Shown here piece after piece: positions 4,712 to 5,629 of a stretch of DNA of 5,629 bases. The translations under genes and the position numbers were made by a program. The DNA comes from an uncultured euryarchaeote (GTDB lineage Archaea > Thermoplasmatota > Poseidoniia > Poseidoniales > Thalassarchaeaceae), in NCBI GenBank assembly GCA_937901365.1, contig CALCEF010000317.1:1-5629 (forward strand), read 5' to 3'. Within the stretch, counting starts at the first letter, position 1; every line of letters begins with the position of its first letter. A model generated the notes under the pieces. That model did no database searches. It saw nothing but the letters and a program-made list of their open reading frames with translations, and was not told where the DNA came from.

Positions 4712-5629
4712 ATGGCAACGCATCGATGGAGAGATACACCCGAAGTAATCGCTAGAATGATTGACACCGGTTCAATCAGATCTTGGTCTACGAAAAATAT
4801 CGTGCTCAAACCCAACGAAACCTGTGTCATCATGGCGGATGGAAAAATTCAGGATATTCTTTCTGAAACCGTTCTGAAAAATTATGTCGGTGGATTCACG
4901 CGTTGGTTGGGAAGCAAACTGGGTGTCGGTTCAAGCGATCACAAGATGATATTCGCCATGACCGGCCCCTTTGATCTACTCTTCAAAATGGAAGGTGCAA
5001 CTGCAGATGGTGGCAAGGTCAATGGCATGTTGAATATGCGACTCCAGATTCAGCGAGATGATGTTCCAAAACTTGTCAACATCTTTGCCAACAGTGGCCG
5101 GGAACTCAATCGCGGATTTTTCGTCAAAATGTATGAGCAAGAAATCGTGAGTCGAGTCGTCGTACCATTGCTCTCAAAACAAGCAGACATCAATGCAGTT
5201 CGTACTCCCGATTTCGCAGACATGTTGGAAATGGCAGTTCGTGCAGAAATGCGTGGCTCTTTCGACCAGTATGGAATTACCATGCTTCGTGCCTTTGCGG
5301 TTGTCAATGAAACTGACCTTGAGAAATTGCAAGCCTATACACAGCAAACCAACGTGATGGCCGCTCGGGCGGATTTGGTCAATGAAACCGCACTTGCAGC
5401 CATCGATCGCCAACAGAGTTTGACGCTTGCCCGTATCGAAGCCGAGGCGAATATCGCCAAAGCACAAGCGCGCGGTCAAGTGGAAGTGGCCCTTGAAAGT
5501 GAACTGCTGGAATTGCGAAAGCAGGAAGCGGAATGGGCTGCTGAACGCCATGATTTGTCAGAACGACAAGACATGGAATTGGATGGGAAACAGCGAAAAA
5601 TGGATATTGCCATGAGTGCATTTGAGCAG
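4712..5629 (+). CDS. SPFH / virion-core-like domain protein with coiled coil, N-terminal 306 aa, 3' end off the window
   Basis: The frame from ATG 4712 stays open to the window edge. Residues about 28-205 read like an SPFH (band 7) domain of the cytosolic virion-core-like branch: an opening NIVLKPNETCVIMADGKIQDILSE (29-52) resembles the family's segment where a lone strand presents an input and F.DGK-type turn, followed by MTGPFDLLFKMEG (83-95), GMLNMRLQIQRDDVPKLVNIF (105-125) and a basic-helix region. From about 200 onward the sequence is Ala/Glu/Gln-rich and helical (LEKLQAYTQQ, ARIEAEANIAKAQARGQ, ELLELRKQEAEWAAER), the coiled coil that lets SPFH proteins assemble. No N-terminal membrane segment is visible, so it is soluble or peripheral. 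A weak GGAAGTGG lies ahead of the start. The gene is 11 bases after the previous one. Many relatives end in a zinc ribbon, which would be outside this window. The SPFH call comes from pattern resemblance, not an alignment. Confidence 0.7.
   Translation, partial: MATHRWRDTPEVIARMIDTGSIRSWSTKNIVLKPNETCVIMADGKIQDILSETVLKNYVGGFTRWLGSKLGVGSSDHKMIFAMTGPFDLLFKMEGATADGGKVNGMLNMRLQIQRDDVPKLVNIFANSGRELNRGFFVKMYEQEIVSRVVVPLLSKQADINAVRTPDFADMLEMAVRAEMRGSFDQYGITMLRAFAVVNETDLEKLQAYTQQTNVMAARADLVNETALAAIDRQQSLTLARIEAEANIAKAQARGQVEVALESELLELRKQEAEWAAERHDLSERQDMELDGKQRKMDIAMSAFEQ

Noticed and set aside
1..5629. CRISPR arrays, tRNA or rRNA genes, insertion sequences, attachment sites
   Set aside because: I saw no regularly spaced repeats, tRNA-like clover-leaf arms, transposase motifs or terminal repeats on either strand.

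Overview
The window most likely comes from a euryarchaeal, Thermoplasmata-type genome, possibly a marine group II (Poseidoniales) archaeon. Supporting signs are a BRE/TATA-like element (CGAAAA followed by TTTAAATA) ahead of a small gene, GGAGG/AGGTGAT ribosome-binding sites that fit the archaeal anti-SD, and a mix of metabolic genes typical of marine heterotrophic archaea. No ribosomal or other taxonomic marker gene is present, so this assignment is an inference and a bacterial source is not strictly excluded.

Layout, left to right. (1) 1-362, minus strand: the N-terminal third of glycine cleavage T protein (gcvT), running off the left edge. (2) 363-515: a divergent, AT-rich intergenic region with a TATA/BRE element and an inverted repeat. 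(3) 516-848: a small unrecognised protein of 110 aa with 13 cysteines, probably zinc-binding. (4) 918-2540: a complete 540-aa delta-1-pyrroline-5-carboxylate dehydrogenase of the ALDH4A1 type. (5) 2575-2660: a TPP (thiamine pyrophosphate) riboswitch whose conserved 3' strand is also the Shine-Dalgarno sequence of the next gene. (6) 2659-4107: a 482-aa sodium:solute symporter-family permease. Because of the riboswitch it is best read as a ThiV-like thiamine or thiamine-precursor importer, not as a proline symporter. (7) 4104-4700: an unrecognised helical, charged protein whose longest reading overlaps the transporter stop codon by ATGA. (8) 4712-5629: the N-terminal 306 aa of an SPFH/virion-core-like protein with a long coiled coil, cut by the right edge.

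The window covers amino-acid catabolism (glycine cleavage, proline/P5C to glutamate), vitamin B1 acquisition under direct RNA control, and a membrane- or envelope-associated SPFH module. The main interpretive trap is the symporter. Its neighbour (P5C dehydrogenase) and its family (SSS, like PutP) both suggest proline uptake, but the riboswitch on its own leader points to thiamine metabolism. The most notable signal is how tightly aptamer, Shine-Dalgarno and start codon are packed together.
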